Translations under genes and position numbers: made by a program
In this document: positions 50,231 to 62,639 of the stretch, piece by piece
How the letters are laid out: every line of letters begins with the position of its first letter
How positions within the stretch are numbered: position 1 is the stretch's first letter
Notes under the pieces: generated by a model
Database searches by the model: none
What the model was told of the DNA's origin: nothing
Seen by the model: only the letters and a program-made list of their open reading frames with translations
DNA from: Wuchereria bancrofti
Lineage: Eukaryota; Nematoda; Chromadorea; Rhabditida; Onchocercidae
Direction: 5' to 3'
NCBI GenBank assembly: GCA_005281725.1
Contig: SSBO01000003.1
Coordinates: 8,558,686 to 8,622,685 of the forward strand
Length of the DNA stretch: 64,000 bases

Positions 50231-51079
50231 TATTTATATTAATCAAAAATTCGAAGTGTCGTTAGGATGTTAGTTAGCTTAATTTCAAGAATTTGTCTCA
50301 TCATATTAAGTGACGAACAGGATGAAAGCTTCTCATTGAAGACGATATTGGTTGCATCTATCATTTCCGTAAATTTGAATTTTATTCCTGTCATACCGCT
50401 GTGGTAACAAAGAAACTCGGAAAATCGGAATGGCATTTATGATGTCAAACTGCTTCACGTAACAAATCAAATGTAGCTTCATTCCTGTCATTCCGTGAAT
50501 CGGAAATATAAGTAATATTTCAAACAGAAAATCAACATATCCATTGCAATACTTCATCAATCAGTTGAAAAATTGCTCCCATACGGAAGAAACTTAAACG
50601 GATACGTGAAGGGTGATGTCACAGTATTTCAATAAAGTGACGCAAATTTAAATAACCAATGAAATATTTATGCATTGTTAAATGTCTGACTAGTTTCTGC
50701 TGCTCAGTTGACATAATTTGCCATCACCAACGTGTGTAAAACACCACCTTAACTGACTAAATTAGGTTTCGGTTGGAAAAATTAAATATGAAAGAAAGTT
50801 GAAGTGAAAAAAGGATTCTATTACCTTCATGAAAAATAATGAAAACTACCGTATTTTTGATTTTATTTGTGACATTTCGTATACCTGATAAACTGCACGA
50901 CGACATTCAGAAATTAAATATGGAAACAGATCCGGAATATAAATTTGGAATTAGATGTAGTAAATTAGGAAAACTAAAGAAGTAGGTCTTACGATATATT
51001 TACTTCTTTTATGACAACAGATATTACTTTGTAGAGAAGTAATGGACACTACCATGAAGAATACTTCATCGATCACAAA

Positions 51080-51565
51080 AGATTATCTTATCAATTATCA
51101 CTTAGCATGCTATAGAAGATCATTCTTTATTGATCAAAATTGACCGCAAGAAAAGCGTATTTTCACTATTGCTCTTTCTCTCAAAGCGAATAGTAATTTG
51201 CTCTCTCCAAAGTTCTTCACTTTTGCGAAGATCGAAGATCACTATGTCCTCTAATTTACTTTTATGAAAAATGGAAAGTACTTATGCATTTTTATGTATT
51301 AATCAATATACTAATGGGAAGTGATATGCAATCAATAGCGATTCATAAAAGGAAAATTGTTGCAAAAACAATCAGAAATTTGTATGAAACAGTTACCAAT
51401 ATGCAAGTTTATTCAACAAATTGAATTTTAAATTAATGCTAAAATGCTAAAAGATAAAGCTTCATCAGAATTTTCAATTAATAAAACAAAAAATCAACAA
51501 TCCGCGTTTAAAAAATTTTATTGCTTTCAGGAAATGATGGAAAAGCGGCACTGTAATCATTTTAG
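51080..51565 (+). repeat. Direct repeat C (partner 54092-54560)
   Basis: About 470 bp repeated in the same orientation on the far side of the A/A' inverted repeat. Both copies keep an open frame ending NLYETVTNMQVYSTN, with several amino-acid changes between copies (MGSDMQ versus MENDMH). No family is recognised. Confidence 0.8.
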
Positions 51566-51824
51566 AAACATAGACGTATCGAGTGTTTTTGTCTTAGTAA
51601 CACGATTACAGAATTCGTAAATCACACAATTCATGAATTGCTTATTGTTTAGCATCGTTGTGTTATTGATCGAAAATTTGAAATTCTCAAATTGAAATAG
51701 TATTGCATGGTGTGATGATATCACAGTATATCACTGGATTATTTCAATGTTAAAGGAATTGTCCCTTTAATATTTACTAGGATGTTTCTTCAGATCTGAA
51801 TTCAAAGTATTACGGAACGGGTTT

Positions 51825-52605
51825 TGCAATAATGACATTCTTGTTCATTTGATAATACGGTAACTTGTCCAACCTATTAGGCGCAATTGTCATTGGTTCG
51901 TTTTCTCTTTATGGCAATTCATCAGCATTTCAACCACTGTTCACATTACATTTGCAATAAGTAATAGTTATAAAAAAGTTTTTCCTTTCAAAAAAAAGAA
52001 AAATGTTTCGATCAACCCAAAACAACATTATTTGATTGTTCCTGCAAATTGATGACAACGATGCTGTCAAAGTCGGAGAGATCGAAATATCCTGTCATTG
52101 ATCTTTACAGATTGGATGCTGTCACAGCTACTGATAGGTCTAATCCGGTAAGACATATAATATCGAGCCTTATCATGACAAACTCCCCAGAAAATCTCTT
52201 ATAAAAGATCCTTTCCCTTGTCAATCATATCATTTGATACGTTTTTTCATACTTTTCCAACTAATCAACATTTTTCCCAGCAGTTTTTTCCAGTTCCTTT
52301 TCGGTCTAACGGAAGCTAATGTCTCCAACAAGTTTACGATCTCAAACTTAACATCAACTGACAGTCATTTCTCTCTCTCTCTCTTTGAAGCAAAACTCAC
52401 AAATAGCCGCAATCCTTTAACTTCATGTCCATTGTGAGCAATCTTCATTGGTGTGACATTCATTAACTTTCACCCAGTGACATTGCTCCAAGTGGAATTG
52501 GTGTCATTCAGAACCGTCGTCACCATAAACTACTGATTCTCGAACTTTGTTGAATCCTTGATCATGGATAACATAATCTGCCATTAGTTTAAAAAATCCC
52601 AACAA
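51825..52605 (+). repeat. Inverted-repeat arm A with TATA box
   Basis: Arm of a large inverted repeat whose partner is 53250-54065. It contains TATAAAAG at 52200-52207, reading inward, preceded by CCCCAGAAAATCTCT and followed by TCAATCATATCATTTGATAC, kept in both arms. The short open frames here are not conserved because of small indels in the partner. Confidence 0.85.
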
Positions 52606-53249
52606 ATGTCATTAAGGTGTTAAGTGGAGAGGAGACATTGAACCAAAACAGCGGTCCACTTGATTGCAGCTAGCGTTTGACGCAGCACACGTTGTGCACA
52701 CTACGTGATGGTACTGTCTAGAAAGACGTGATTCTTCTGCTAACATATGGATTTATTTACAGATTTGCATTGTTTTTGTCGCTCAACTTGAAAGTTTTTC
52801 GTAAAATTATTTCTATCGCTTGAAATGGTATTGTTTAAATTAACCATTGCAGAGCGAATTATTTGAAGCGAATCATCCTTGTCACTTTGGACTCATACTT
52901 CTTGTAAATTTGGCGTGAATTATTAATTCTTGTAAATATCAGATATCGTGAAAAATTGCCAAAATTCCATACCAAATTTAAAATTTACTAAATGTTTATC
53001 AAAAAAGCGATGAAAGCAATTTTTTATAAGTTTTGTAGAGTTTGATGCTAACATCAGTTGAAGCAGTTTAAAAATTTGATTTCGAGAAATTTCCACTATC
53101 CAGTAATCTTTTTAAAAAATCAATAAAAAGTAATGAAACGGTGATTATAATCTCGGTATCTCCTTTATGCAAATCAGAATTAACTCCACCTTAACATTAG
53201 TTTGTACCATATTAGACCTATCAGTATCAGTAGTGATTTTCATTTCTAG
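52606..53249. other. Unique spacer between arms A and A'
   Basis: About 640 bp with no recognisable gene or repeat, less AT-rich near 52660-52730. The spacer and two arms together could form a hairpin of about 2.2 kb. Confidence 0.5.
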
Positions 53250-54065
53250 GATTTTTTAAACGATCTAGCAGATTTTATAGTGCAGAGGTAATAAGTATTA
53301 ATGGTAATTATGTTATCCATGATGAAAGTTCAAAATTAAGGATGAAACTTTATTCAGCAAAGTTCGAGAATTAGTAATTTGTGGTGATGGCGGTTCTGGA
53401 TGACACCAATTCCATTTGGAGCAATGTCATTGGGTGAGAATTAATGAATGTCAACCAATAAACATTGCTCAGACGGGAATGGAGTTAAGAAGGTTTGCGG
53501 TTATTTGTAATTTTTGCTTGGAAGAAAGGAAGAAGGAAAAAGAGAAATGACTGTCAGTTGGTGTTAAAAGACCTTATTTAAAAGGAATTGAAAAAAGCTG
53601 CTGGAGAAAGTTTTGATTAGTTGGATTAGTTGGTGTGAAAAAACATATCAAATGATATGATTGACAAGGGAAAGGATCTTTTATAAGAGATTTTCTGGGG
53701 AGTTTGTCATGATAAGGCGCGATATTATATGTCTTACCGGGTTAGACCTACCAGAGCTGTGACAGCATCCAATCTGTAAAGATCAATGACAGGATATTTC
53801 GATCTCTCCGACTTTGACAGCATCGTTGTCATCAATTTGCAGGAACAATCAAATAATGTTGTTTTGGGTTGATTGAAACATTTTCCTTTTTTTTGAAAGA
53901 AAAAACTTTTTTATAACTATTACTTATTGCAAATGTAATGTGAACAGCGGTTGAAATGCTGATGAATTGCCATAAAGAGAAAACGAACCAATGACAACTG
54001 CGCCCAATAGGTTGGACAAGTTACCGTATTATCAAATGAACAAGAATTCCATTATTACTCCAGGA
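53250..54065 (-). repeat. Inverted-repeat arm A' with TATA box
   Basis: Reverse complement of 51825-52605 with scattered substitutions and small indels. The TATAAAAG lies at 53678-53685 on the minus strand, so the two arms' promoters point at each other. Confidence 0.85.
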
Positions 54066-54091
54066 ATCAATCCTTTATTTATCAATTACAA

Positions 54092-54560
54092 AAGATTATC
54101 TTATCAATTATCACTTAGCATGCTATAGAAGATCATTCTTTATTGATCAAAATTGACCGCAAGAAAAGCGTATTTTCACTATTGCTCTTTCTCTCAAAGC
54201 GAATAGTAATTTGCTCTTTTGCGCAGATCGAAGATCACTATGTCCTCTAATTTACTTTTATGAAAAATGGAAAGTACTTATGCATTTTTATGTATTAATC
54301 AATATACTAATGGAAAATGATATGCATTCAATAGCGATTCATAGAAGAAAAATTGTTGCAAAAACAATCAGAAATTTGTATGAAACAGTTACCAATATGC
54401 AAGTTTATTCAACAAATTGAATTTTAAATTAATGCTAAAATGCTAAAAGATAAAGCTTCATCAGAATTTTCAATTAATAAAACAAAAAATTAACAATCTT
54501 TGCGTTTAAAAAACTTTATTGCATTCAGAAAATGATAGAAAAGCAGCACTGTAATTATTT
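54092..54560 (+). repeat. Direct repeat C' (partner 51080-51565)
   Basis: Same orientation as C. It abuts arm A' on the left and inverted arm B' on the right, so three repeat families are concatenated here. Confidence 0.8.
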
Positions 54561-54589
54561 TGAGATCATAAACAAATCTCAAAATTTCA

Positions 54590-55510
54590 GTCCGATTTGT
54601 GTGAAAGTTTCTTCCTAAAAATGTTCTATTGCAATTCAATCACTAATGATTTACTTATCATAAAGAGAATTAATTATCTCACACATAGTAAATTGCGAAA
54701 TTTTAGATTACGGTACTTCCCATCTATTAGTGTTTTCTTCGCAAAAAGCAATCCATAAAAACAATCGGCGGCATTTTCATTTGAAAGTGACCAGAATATC
54801 ACAGAGGGAAATATTTTCTTGGAATATTACTTTCAAATTTTTGGATTAAGTATAATTACCATTTGATGAAATAGTTCATCAAGTGAGGAGAGAACTGGAA
54901 AAAGAGAGGAATAGATGAAGAGATTGTTGACATTAAATGATGGATTCTTTATAATTTATTGAGATTCGCAAGACCTGAATCTGCTTGTCAGTTACTTTCC
55001 ACATTTCATTTAAAAACATTTACACCTGAAGAAAGGTCAAGTATGAAATGATCGATTTTTCTGCGCAGGGACCAAATAAAAATTTCAAATTTATTGTATT
55101 TCCATGTTTGCTGTCTCGCTGTTTTCAAACTTATTTTATGCAAAATATGAAGTGCAACTAGATCAGAGCTCAGAAATGACAAAAAATTGCAAAATCCCTT
55201 TTCTCTGAAAAGAAAGTCAAATGATCTTTGATAACAACGACAGGATTTCAAACCTTTTGCTAATCTTATTTTATCTAATGCATACTATTCTCTTCTAGAA
55301 TGGGGAAACAAATATTTGTAATTAAAAATATTATAACTACTTCAGCTGAAGAAACTGAAAAGTAATGAGTACTACTTTTTTGCCCTTTTTAAGATGAAGT
55401 AATTTATGTAATCCATTTATACTTTTAGCTTTTTCCTTTTATATTTAAAATTTTCATATTTAAAAGCTTTCATTTCTCTCTTTATTCGTTAAACATTGTT
55501 TATTGTTGAT
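54590..55510 (-). repeat. Inverted-repeat arm B' (partner 44740-45650)
   Basis: Reverse complement of arm B, nearly identical over 54590-55270 and diverged beyond. The 81-codon frame (55251-55006) is the same as in B. Confidence 0.85.
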
Positions 55511-58500
55511 GTTTTATGCATGCTCAGAATGTTTCAAAAAAGTAAACAGCAGATAATAGTAATAAAATTGTAGTTTAAGAACTGTTTGTTTCCGTTTAAA
55601 ACAAACATAAGCAGTCAATCATTCGTAAATTAAAACTACGAGTACTTGTTGATTTGCTTTTTTTTCTGTTGTTTATTTTCACAAATAATTTTATTGGAAA
55701 ACTATTCCAATAAAATATGCTCGTATAATACAATATATTAATTCTGTTAATTTACAAAATAAATGACAGCAGTACATGAACGTTTTCATGGGATCAAAAT
55801 TCAAGACATATTGAAAACGGTACAGATAAAGCCAAATATTAATTGCTTTCATATCAATCGATTAAAGGTTTTTGATTTCCTGTTATCCAGTAACAGATTT
55901 ATCCAATCTGAAGTTTTTCGATCTGATTATTTCCATTTGGAATATTACCTTCGGCAAATACTTTATGTAAACTCCACCGTAAATTACTGTTTCTCACAAC
56001 TTCTAGACATTATCGCTTTCAAGTAGGCTACTATTTGTCCATTTGACATATTTCGCAGCATCCTAAAATTGGATCTGAAATATCTGAAATAATCAGACAA
56101 CATAATACAGGTGACAAAGTTGCTGACGTTAATGTATTCGATTTACGAGTATCAGCTGATTGTACTATAATTTCGTATCCGAATGATTTGGGCTACAAAT
56201 ACGGAACTGATTTTATTCACCAAATACTTTTTCCCATCTTCATGGACTACTTTTAGATAAAGCAATAAGCATACTCTCGGCTGTTTACTTTTTATTCTTT
56301 CATCACTATTTTGTCGGTAAATATTGCCCCCGCAAAAAAAATGTATTTATTGAATTGTTTGGATTTATCTTCTAAATTCTGCCACTCTCAGACTGCTCAG
56401 GTAGAATGAAATTTTTTTTTCGAATAAATTACAAAATTAAAGTTTTACATATCCATGTGGAAAATTCTGACGCTCTAGCAAGTATCATGAAATATAAGTA
56501 TAATGAATAGATAACCGTTTTTTTTTTTTCTTAAGGGAAAAATCATTTAAAATGATTCTGATATAATTTGAAAATGCATTAATTCAGATCGAATAAATCA
56601 AAAAGGTTGTAGTTGTTCTATGGCATTCATCGAAGAATTAATCATTCCTATATTTTTTAATTCAATAAGAAAGCTTTGAACATTTTCAGTTTAGATCCGA
56701 TAATCGGTATATGAAAAAATTATAAATAAATTGTACTTAAAATCGAGTTAATTGCTGGTTTCATGATTAGAATTTAAAATAACTCATTGTTGTAAAATTA
56801 TATAACTATGAAACGATTGCTGACAAACCAATTTGCGAATGAATTTTCTGAAAGAACATTTTTTAAATAAGTAGGAAATTTAGCGTGAAATTTTTATGCT
56901 AATATCATAGCAATCGATCAGGATTCATTTCAATTGTAATTTGTTATAAGCAAAATTGGTATCGTCTAAGTTCAGTTTAAAATACTTTAATCTCTTTCTT
57001 GTTTACTATTTTGTTTTATATGCTTCTGAATCCATTTTTTTTTCTTCACTTCATTGTGATCAGAGTAAATTTACATCTAATCTACAGCATATTCGCTTCG
57101 CTACGGCATATTGCTGTTTTTAATCATTGGAAATATCTATTGATCGAGATTTGCAAACTGCTAAATATGAAATAATTTTTCGAAATACAGAAGAAAAAAG
57201 TAATATAATGAAGTACTATGCTAATGTAGGAGCAAGAACTTTGCGAAGTACAAAAAATTGAACAGCAAAAACAGCTAATGTTTCAAGAGTTGAATAATTA
57301 TAATGAAATTAGAAAAGTAATCATTATGTGATAATATTTACCTAGTTTTTCTATATAAAAATTCATAAGGTGCTGTGTGTTTGTTAGGTGAAAACTATCC
57401 AAATCCGTTAGTAAGTTTAAAATATGCGAAAATTTGCATTAAAAAGAATAAAAGATTACAGATATTGATATTTTAAGGGATTCATCATAGAATGCAGTAA
57501 ATTTTTTGGAATCTAGAAGTTTGATTTTGTTGTAAAAGTGTTATCAATAATTATGTCATGGATTTGATAACAATAAAACAATAAGCATTGGACATCGGAG
57601 GCTATGTTAGTAAATAACCATAATCATACGTGAAGTGATAGGTTTTTCACGAGTGACACGTGTATGACAGATACCAAACGGATTTGCAGTTATAGGATGA
57701 GAACAAAATAATTAATAGATTTTTATATATGTTAATTGGAAATTATTAATTTTATTCAGATTATCTAAATTAAGACAATTCAAAAAGAATAACGATGACT
57801 AATTCTTGCTGAGAATCCACCTCTTTCGAATATATTTGATGTTTTAGTATACATGGAGAATGGATCTATAATGCTTAACTCAATATGATTATGTTATTGT
57901 TTTTTTTCTCTTGAATTAATTTCATAAGCCTTAGATATATTGCTTCGTTTGAGTTCGTGTTTAGGAAACTAAAACATGTTTAAGCTTTTAAAAAAAAGTA
58001 TTTAAGCTTAAGGATGTCAATACATAATGAAATTTCTGAAATTTTAAAATGCTTACATTCACTTGATAAAAGAATGATGCAGTATGCAGCAACGCTTTTT
58101 TAATATGAAGATAAGCTGTTAGCACATTTGAAGGAGAAATCTATCAAATTGTTTAAGTGCGGCAACTAAAATTTGCTTCCCTAATTTCTTCTATGTTAGC
58201 ATTTATAGTTTCTTCTATATTTTTTAATGATTGAATATGCTTGAGACAGCTAATATTTAATTTTTATTAAAATTTTTTGGTGATATTTTGCTGTTCCCTT
58301 ACTGTTTTATTTACTTTAACAAATTGATTTTATTTTGCTATATTTGTTTGGTATCAGTTTTCATTACGATAATCTAATTTGTTTAATATGTTTTGTACGA
58401 AAAAAATTACGTTATGTAATAGCTCAAATTTTTTAAGTGAATTGACATGATAATTTGGAATAAGCTGAGTAATATTTTTCTATAATTATTGATAGTTTCA

Positions 58501-59400
58501 GCTGTCACTTATCATGTATTTTGATTCAAACTTTTTTGTACTTTTAAATTATGTGTTTTGAAAGTATCACTGATTCATTGCTAATACATAACGTACTGTT
58601 TTGGAATGAACCAAAAACTTTATTTTTTTGAAAAATACATTTGCAATTTTTATGAAAATTTTCTCGCTGATGATTCCATTTACATTGTTGGTAAGAGAAA
58701 ATTGAAGAATGCTGGAAAATTTTGGAAGAATGGAAAAAACATTTACATTTTGCTTTGATTTTATTATGTAACTGTGCATTTCATTGGTAAATTTTAGAAT
58801 AAACTTAAATATTTGTATATTTTCATAGCTAATCAATGTATTGAAGAAAATAATAATCATTTACTTATCAAAAATACAAATAGCAAATTTCTTAGATTAT
58901 AATCAACTCTAATTTTTAATGCTCTTAATAATTAACTAATTTTGTCACTTGCTAAATTTCATCATTTTAAAGTGATCTACATGATCCATAAATACAAAAA
59001 GTATTAATTAGTCAATTTGCTTAATAACTAACCATCAACATTGATATAATACTGATCTGATCAATTAATACAAAAAGTTACGAGCTGAAGCAAGAACAGC
59101 CTAATTCATCTTGATAAAAAAAAGTTGCGCTGAATTAGAATGTGAGGAGATTTTTAGGATCAGTTTATTCACAACAATGTCACTGTCGCAGATCTCGAAT
59201 ATTCTGATTGATTAGCAGCTATGCTAACTTTTCAATATCTGAGGAATAAATAATTCAGCTGTATTACAGAGATTAGAACTTAAGTTCATATTCTGAAGGA
59301 TGAAAACAGTGTTTTCATCAACTTATACAAATAATCTAGCAATATAATTTTCTTAAAAACAAAAAAAAAAAGCAAACATCTGTTCGATTGTACACTTAAC
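55511..59400. other. Non-coding region with one dispersed repeat
   Basis: No gene supported. 58029-58135 (AAATTTCTGAAATTTTAAAA onward to AAGCTGTTAGCACATTTG) recurs at 62640-62745. An 87-codon open frame at 55763-56026 has no recognised relatives and no splice or promoter support. Confidence 0.4.
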
Positions 59401-59486
59401 TCATTTATAAAGGCAGCAGCAATTTCTGAATCATGAAAAAATGGATAATTTGTTTTTCCGCTTGATCCTTCCATTTCTTGTGCCAT
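59401..59486 (-). CDS. Candidate first exon of an unidentified gene
   Basis: Minus strand ATG at 59486 opens MAQEMEGSSGKTNYPFFHDS and continues EIAAAFIN to a possible donor GTTAAG at 59400. The residue composition is less AT-driven than background open frames, which hints at coding. No matching downstream exon was found, so it may be a chance frame or a relic. Confidence 0.2.
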
Positions 59487-59810
59487 TTCAACTGAGGTTT
59501 ACTAATTGTTAAACTTTTTTGAAAACTAACGACTCAAATCAGTTACTGGTGTTAATTCGAATGAACATCGGTACCATTTTTGATTAAATTCTACAAGTTT
59601 AGATTCTTAGGATAGAAGATAGTTTTAAGAAATCAAATTAAGAAGATTAGATACGAAACTATGAATTTATTTTAGCCTATATCTTGTTTGAAGTTCCTAA
59701 ATTAGAATAATAGGAAATGAAATAATGCACCACTCCAGCTCGGAATAATCTGTCGTTGCGCATCCGTCATAAAAATGGGAGTAAAATTTTTGCTTTTTCC
59801 AGGAAGGAAA

Positions 59811-61940
59811 ATGCACAAACTTCTAATAGCGCTTGGCATATTAATTGCTCTTGCGACCCTTCCTTGTACATCACAGTCAGATAACAAATTCAATGTAACT
59901 TTTATAAACTTATGCCTACAAGAAAAATTTTTTTGAAACAAGTTACATTAAATCAAAAACCATGGCTAGCTTCCTGTAGAGTATTGCAAGAATTTGTAGT
60001 AAATAAGCGATGAATAGGAAATCAGAATATTAATTTGAAAAAGTACCTTCGCTTTTTCCAATTCAGCTAAGAGTTAGTTAGAAAAAAGACATAATGAATT
60101 TCACCCAACAGCCACAAATATTCAAACGAAAAAAGCACAGAATTCATTTATATTTCAATTTTTTAACTTGCATTTTCTTTTATCAGAATAAATTTGGCAA
60201 ATTTGGTATTGACGCCAAGAAGTGCGATGGTAAAAGATATGACAGCGATGATAGTGCAAGAGGCAATTATATAAAAAGAAAATTTGTTAAAACTGATGGC
60301 AGGTAAGGAAGTCATTTGGCTTTCCTATATTATCATTAAAGATATTTATGAATCCTTTCATTTAAGATGTTATACTGTTTTATTTAAGTACTGATAAGAA
60401 TTATTTGCAGAAGGAAAAACTGCTTTGCTGAAGAAGTTTGCTACGATCAACGTGAACCAGAAGCTTGGTGCAGACTGAATGAGAATCAGTCATGGACGTA
60501 AGTGCATTTTAATGTTGTGAAAATCTATTTTTCGGTATAAATTAGAAATTTCAATTTCTCAATACTACTGAGAAATTCCTTTTTCAGAGATAAAGGTTGC
60601 TTTTGCGACGCTAAGTTGCATTCATGCGTTATTGAAAGAAAGAACAGTGGCAGATTGGAATATTCGTATTGTACGCCTCAAAAAGGTTGGAAGTGTTACA
60701 ATAGTACAAGCAGTGATGGTGGCAGTGGTGGTGACAGGAACGTACATAGCGGTAAAAGTGGTGCTGGAAGAAAATATGATCGTGCAAGAGGTGATTATGT
60801 AAAAAGAGAATTTGTTGAAACTGATGGCAAGTAAGTCATTTTTGGCTTTCCTATATTTAGTAAGTCATTGATGAAGTGACACTACCGCATTGACATATTG
60901 ATGGTTACATTTGATGTACATAAATTACCATCATATAAATTGTCCGTAAGAATGAGTAATAATGAGAGAAAAAATTGCAGAAAGAAAGAATGCTTTTCTG
61001 TAGAAGCTTGCTACGATCAACGTGAACCAAGCGCTTGGTGCATATTGAACAAGAATCAATCATGGACGTAAGCATATTTTAATCTTGAAAATTTATTTTT
61101 CGATATGCATTAGAAATTTCAATGCTTGTGTTTAAGATTTCTCAGTAGTACTGAGAAATTCCTTTTTCAGAGATAAAGGTTGCTTTTGCGACGCTAAGTT
61201 GCGTTCATGCGTTATTGAAAGAAAGAACAGTGGCAGATTGGAATATTCGTATTGTACGCCTCAAAAAGGTTGGAAGTGTTACAATAGTACAAGCAGTGAT
61301 GGTGGCAATGGTGGTGACAGGAACGTACATAGCGGTAAAAGTGGTGCTGGAAGAAAATATGATCGTGCAAGAGGTGATTATGTAAAAAGAGAATTTGTTG
61401 AAACTGATGGCAAGTAAGTCATTTTTGGCTTTCCTATATTTAGTAAGTCATTGATGAAATGACACTATCGCATTGACATATTGATGGTTACATTTGATGT
61501 ACATAAATTACCATCATATAAATTGTCCGTAAGAACGAGTAATAATGAGAGAAAAAATTGCAGAAAGAAAGAATGCTTTTCTGTAGAAGCTTGCTACGAT
61601 CAACGTGAACCAAGAGCTTGGTGCATATTGAACAAGAATCAATCATGGACGTAAGCATATTTTAATTATTCATATAAAAAATTGCTTTTTAATATACATA
61701 AGTATTTTCTACGTTTGTGTTTAAGATTTCTCAATAGTACCGAAAAATTTCTATTTCAGACGCAGAGGTTGCTTTTGCGACTCTAAATTGCATTCATGCG
61801 TAATCGAAAGAAAAAACAGTGGCAGACTGGAATACTCGTATTGTCTACCTAAAGAAGAATGGAAATGTTCATACAATGATGGAAGAGCACAGAGCCCTGA
61901 TGGTGGTAAGAGAGATGGTAACAGATGTCGCGGATTTTAA
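59811..61940 (+). CDS. Secreted cysteine-rich protein with three tandem modules
   Basis: Exons: 59811-59894, 60187-60302, 60411-60497, 60588-60830, 60981-61067, 61171-61413, 61564-61650, 61760-61940; every junction is in frame and ends at TAA 61938-61940. The start ATG follows a TTTTTCCAG acceptor by nine bases, typical of trans-splicing. The first 22 residues (MHKLLIALGILIALATLPCT..) form a clear signal peptide. Three modules follow, each with a basic/acidic linker (RGDYVKREFVETDGK) and eight cysteines: CF..CYDQREP..WC..NQSW..GCFCD..LHSCVIERKNSG, then EYSYC and W.C. Gly/Ser-rich spacers separate modules; NQS and NST are potential N-glycosylation sites. The C terminus is a basic tail ending RCRGF. 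The protein is presumably secreted and may contact the host, but the family is not recognised, so this is inference. Modules 2 and 3 share nearly identical exon and intron sequence. Confidence 0.92.
60588..61753 (+). repeat. 583 bp intragenic tandem duplication
   Basis: 60588-61170 and 61171-61753 are direct repeats covering one large exon, one small exon and both introns. The first 380 bp differ at only a few bases. Equal phases at both ends let the module multiply without breaking the frame. Confidence 0.9.
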
Positions 61941-62052
61941 TATTGTGAAACTCTAAAATATTATATGAGAGTTGTGAATATGAGTAAGAAATACATTCTA
62001 TGAAATTTTTTGCAATAATGTTTATTCTTCAGATTCTTTGCTTCCAATCTTA

Positions 62053-62371
62053 TGTTTAAGATGTAAATCTTTTACATATTGCTTGCACAGTAGCAGCTCT
62101 TTATTTAGTTGACCTCATTGTTATATCGACAGTTCTTTGTTAGACTGATTACTCTTTCGGCAGTCACCCTTGTTGAATAGGCATTGTGTGTTTTTTACCA
62201 AGAACGAGGAGAGTTCAATTTCAATTTTCTCTATCAAGTTATTGTACTATTGCTTCTGTTAATAAAGGAATTTTCTCTTCCTCTATTATCCCACATAGTT
62301 ACATCTACATCCAACAAATCTCTCTGCAATCAACAACCTCTCCCAAAATAAATTATCAAATCTTCCACGCA
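62053..62371 (+). mobile_element. LTR of a retrotransposon (5' limit uncertain)
   Basis: Sequence just upstream of a primer-binding site, with a polyadenylation signal AATAAA at 62261-62266 and a CA end at 62370-62371. The TG at 62053 is only one candidate for the left end. No second LTR was found in the window. Confidence 0.45.
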
Positions 62372-62377
62372 AAATTT

Positions 62378-62395
62378 TGGTGCAACGAGCCGGGA
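62378..62395 (+). promoter_or_regulatory. tRNA primer-binding site of LTR retrotransposon
   Basis: TGGTGCAACGAGCCGGGA is the complement of a plausible tRNA 3' end (TCCCGGCTCGTTGCACCA, with CCA terminus, discriminator base and a T-stem CCGGC). It lies six bases after the putative LTR end. Confidence 0.6.
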
Positions 62396-62396
62396 C

Positions 62397-62600
62397 ATGT
62401 CTGCAAGTATAATATTAAGCGCACGACCGGCAAAAGAAAAATTGAAAGCTCTTCTCAAAGAAGTCCAAGAAATGGATCTAACGCCTTTGGAGCAAATGTT
62501 GACCAGAGAAGAAACCCGTCAGCAGCACGAGGTTCGAAAAAGAATTATTGAAAAAAGAATAATGCGTCTCAAGCTGCATATTGGCACACTTGAGAGATAA
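62397..62600 (+). pseudogene. gag-like N-terminal fragment
   Basis: Starts one base after the primer-binding site: MSASIILSARPAKEKLKALL, then a charged helical region (EVQEMDLTPLEQ, EETRQQHEVRKRIIEKRIMR) and stop after GTLER, 67 codons. The position and coiled-coil composition fit the start of a Pao/BEL- or Gypsy-type gag. The frame ends early, and a 100 bp dispersed repeat lies at 62640-62745. Possible further gag-like sequence (RLKKFEALNAGEKTGEK) follows at about 62755-62815. No protease or polymerase is present. Confidence 0.5.
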
Positions 62601-62639
62601 TTAATACTAACCGTTTTTTTTTTTTGGAATTTTTTTCTG

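Noticed and set aside
62186..62551. 121-codon frame overlapping the gag-like start
   Set aside because: It crosses the putative LTR and primer-binding site in another frame; the frame starting at 62397 fits the element better.
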